Translations under genes and position numbers: made by a program
Shown here: positions 62,923-64,000 of the stretch, in pieces
Numbering within the stretch: position 1 is the stretch's first letter
How the letters are laid out: each line of letters opens with the position of its first letter
Notes under the pieces: model-generated
Databases searched by the model: none
What the model saw: only the letters and a program-made list of their open reading frames with translations
Told to the model about the DNA's origin: nothing
Source: Streptomyces amritsarensis
GTDB lineage: Bacteria > Actinomycetota > Actinomycetes > Streptomycetales > Streptomycetaceae
Direction: 5' to 3'
NCBI RefSeq assembly: GCF_001953875.1
Contig: NZ_MQUR01000011.1
Span: 14,919 to 78,918 of the forward strand
DNA length: 64,000 bases

Positions 62923-64000
62923 TCAGGCGGGCTCGGGCACCGGTCGGCGGCGCCCCGCACGCGGGGCGTCGAGGTCCGGGAGCCGGGCGGTGTCCCGGCG
63001 GTCGGGCAGCAGGGCGGGCAGCACGACGACGACGGCCGCCACCGCGTACACGCACGTCCACAGGGCCCAGCCGCCGGGCGGGGCCCAGTGCGCCGAGGTC
63101 GCCACCCACGAACCCTTGGTGCCGACGGCGAACCGGCGCAGCGTCCAGTAGAAGGCCGACAGGTTCGCCAGCGCGAGGCCCACGACGGACAGGCCCACCA
63201 GCCGCCGCCAGGGCAAGCCGTACTCCGGGGCGCGCGTGGCGCAGACGGCCAGCGCCATCAGCGGCAGTCCGACGGCGAAGGGAAGCAGGTAGCGGCCCTG
63301 CCACACCATGCCGATGCGCTCCGCCTGCGAGGCCTGCGCGGCCACCGGCACCATCACGACGGCCACCAGCATGCCGAGCACGGCCACCACCTCGCGCGCG
63401 CGGCCGTACACGAGCGCCAGCACGACGACGGTGGCGAGCACCGCCGTCCACACCAGGTACATGAGGGCCGGCGCGGGAGTGTCCAGCCAGCCGAAGAAGC
63501 CGAGCATCTGCTTGATGTAGACCTCGGTGTTGCCGAGGGTCCTCTTCGCGGCGACGCCCGTGGTCAGCGAGTCCGGAATGTCGATCTTGGAGTTGTCCGG
63601 GTGCCGCGCCGCCCAGAGCAGCGCGCCGGCCGTCGCCAGGCCCAGCAGTACCGTCCACAGCCACAGGGCCTTGCGGCGCAGCACCTGTCCCAGCAGTCCG
63701 CGCCGCTGCGTCAGCAGCAGGCTGAAGACGACCGCACCGCCGAACCAGATCAGGCCGAGCGGCCGGATGTTGATCAGCACCAGGCCGCCGATGCCCAGCC
63801 GGGCCAGTCTGCGGTTGAGCAGCACCGGGTCGGGCGACAGGACGACCGACAGCAGGGCCGTCCACACCAGGATCCCGGCGGCGATCTCGCCGCCGCTGGG
63901 GTTGACCATGCCGGACATGTAGAGCGTCATCGGGGTGGCCGCGGCGAACACGCCGAGCATCACCGGACCTCGCCGCCGCCATTCGGCGGCCGTGACCACC
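62923..64000 (-). CDS. DUF2142-like polytopic membrane protein (start outside window)
   Basis: The last 358 or so residues of a larger protein. About eight membrane helices, with TPMTLYMSGMVNPSGGEIAA early and GRYLLPFAVGLPLMALAV in the C-terminal half; the latter resembles the GRY motif of DUF2142 and related GT-C glycosyltransferases. A periplasmic loop includes DNSKIDIPDSLTTGVAAKRT. A short basic tail ends it. It probably moves or modifies a cell-envelope sugar. The frame runs off the window end. Confidence 0.75.
   Translation of the reverse strand, partial: VVTAAEWRRRGPVMLGVFAAATPMTLYMSGMVNPSGGEIAAGILVWTALLSVVLSPDPVLLNRRLARLGIGGLVLINIRPLGLIWFGGAVVFSLLLTQRRGLLGQVLRRKALWLWTVLLGLATAGALLWAARHPDNSKIDIPDSLTTGVAAKRTLGNTEVYIKQMLGFFGWLDTPAPALMYLVWTAVLATVVVLALVYGRAREVVAVLGMLVAVVMVPVAAQASQAERIGMVWQGRYLLPFAVGLPLMALAVCATRAPEYGLPWRRLVGLSVVGLALANLSAFYWTLRRFAVGTKGSWVATSAHWAPPGGWALWTCVYAVAAVVVVLPALLPDRRDTARLPDLDAPRAGRRRPVPEPA

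Overview
The window is a 64 kb piece of a Streptomyces chromosome. GC is very high, GTG starts are common, terminators are GC-rich hairpins, and many genes start within about ten bases of a TANNNT -10 box (likely leaderless). Family content also points to Streptomyces: fasR-fabD-fabH-acpP-fabF followed by a DUF3145 gene, DUF3052 next to a homodimeric pyruvate dehydrogenase aceE, paralogous TerD genes, DUF4383, DUF4429 and DUF1023 proteins. Almost all of it looks like core or conserved-accessory chromosome. There is no prophage, insertion sequence, CRISPR array or rRNA.

Layout. 0.2-2.9 kb: a divergent pair that closely resembles mycobacterial FadA5 thiolase and CYP125, sharing a 22-bp palindrome similar to a KstR operator. 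3.4-18.7 kb: mixed single genes, namely a GT87/PAP2 lipid-type enzyme, a MhuD-like heme-degrading enzyme, an NTF2-like protein, a GNAT, a drug exporter carrying a MarR-like tail, a peptidoglycan-binding membrane protein, a HAD phosphatase, a DinB-like protein, a GDT1/TMEM165 cation transporter behind a yybP-ykoY manganese riboswitch, a secreted HNH nuclease, a PhoD-like phosphatase, a DedA protein, and a 24-residue bL37 ribosomal protein gene. 18.9-24.4 kb: an apparent polysaccharide locus with UDP-glucose dehydrogenase, a hyaluronan-synthase-like GT2 and two GH26-like hydrolases. 24.4-25.5 kb: a scarred region with a broken VOC gene and an orphan gene, next to tRNA-Val(UAC).

28-38.4 kb is a stress-response island of the tellurium-resistance (Ter) type. 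On the minus strand, a CitE-like lyase, a fused phosphoribosyltransferase/TRSP-StiP protein, a HAD phosphatase and an O-methyltransferase are linked by successive 4-bp overlaps. This is the putative nucleoside-like-metabolite branch of Ter systems. Around it lie three TerD-family genes, a TerA-like gene, a DUF475/TerC-like membrane protein and an AhpE-type peroxiredoxin. aceE follows at 39.5 kb.

42-50 kb holds a K+ channel, a crystallin-like secreted protein, a TetR regulator, a DUF1023 hydrolase, a DUF4429/SHOCT protein, a MerR-aldo/keto reductase pair with a textbook 19-bp-spacer MerR promoter, a serine hydrolase and a pirin. 50-55 kb is the type II fatty acid synthase cluster with its activator FasR. 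55-64 kb contains an SGNH hydrolase lipoprotein, a GH3 beta-glucosidase divergent from a TetR gene (with a 10-bp tandem repeat in the gap), a small ABM monooxygenase, a beta-hydroxyacid-dehydrogenase-like enzyme divergent from a LysR regulator, a nitrilase-family amidohydrolase and the 3' part of a polytopic membrane protein cut by the window end.

The most interesting items are the in-frame fusion of the two phosphoribosyltransferase-type proteins in the Ter operon with a preserved internal ribosome-binding site, the synthase plus hydrolase polysaccharide locus, the manganese riboswitch, the KstR-like operator and the hairpins that separate acpP from its neighbours. All family names come from reading motifs by eye; no database search was run.
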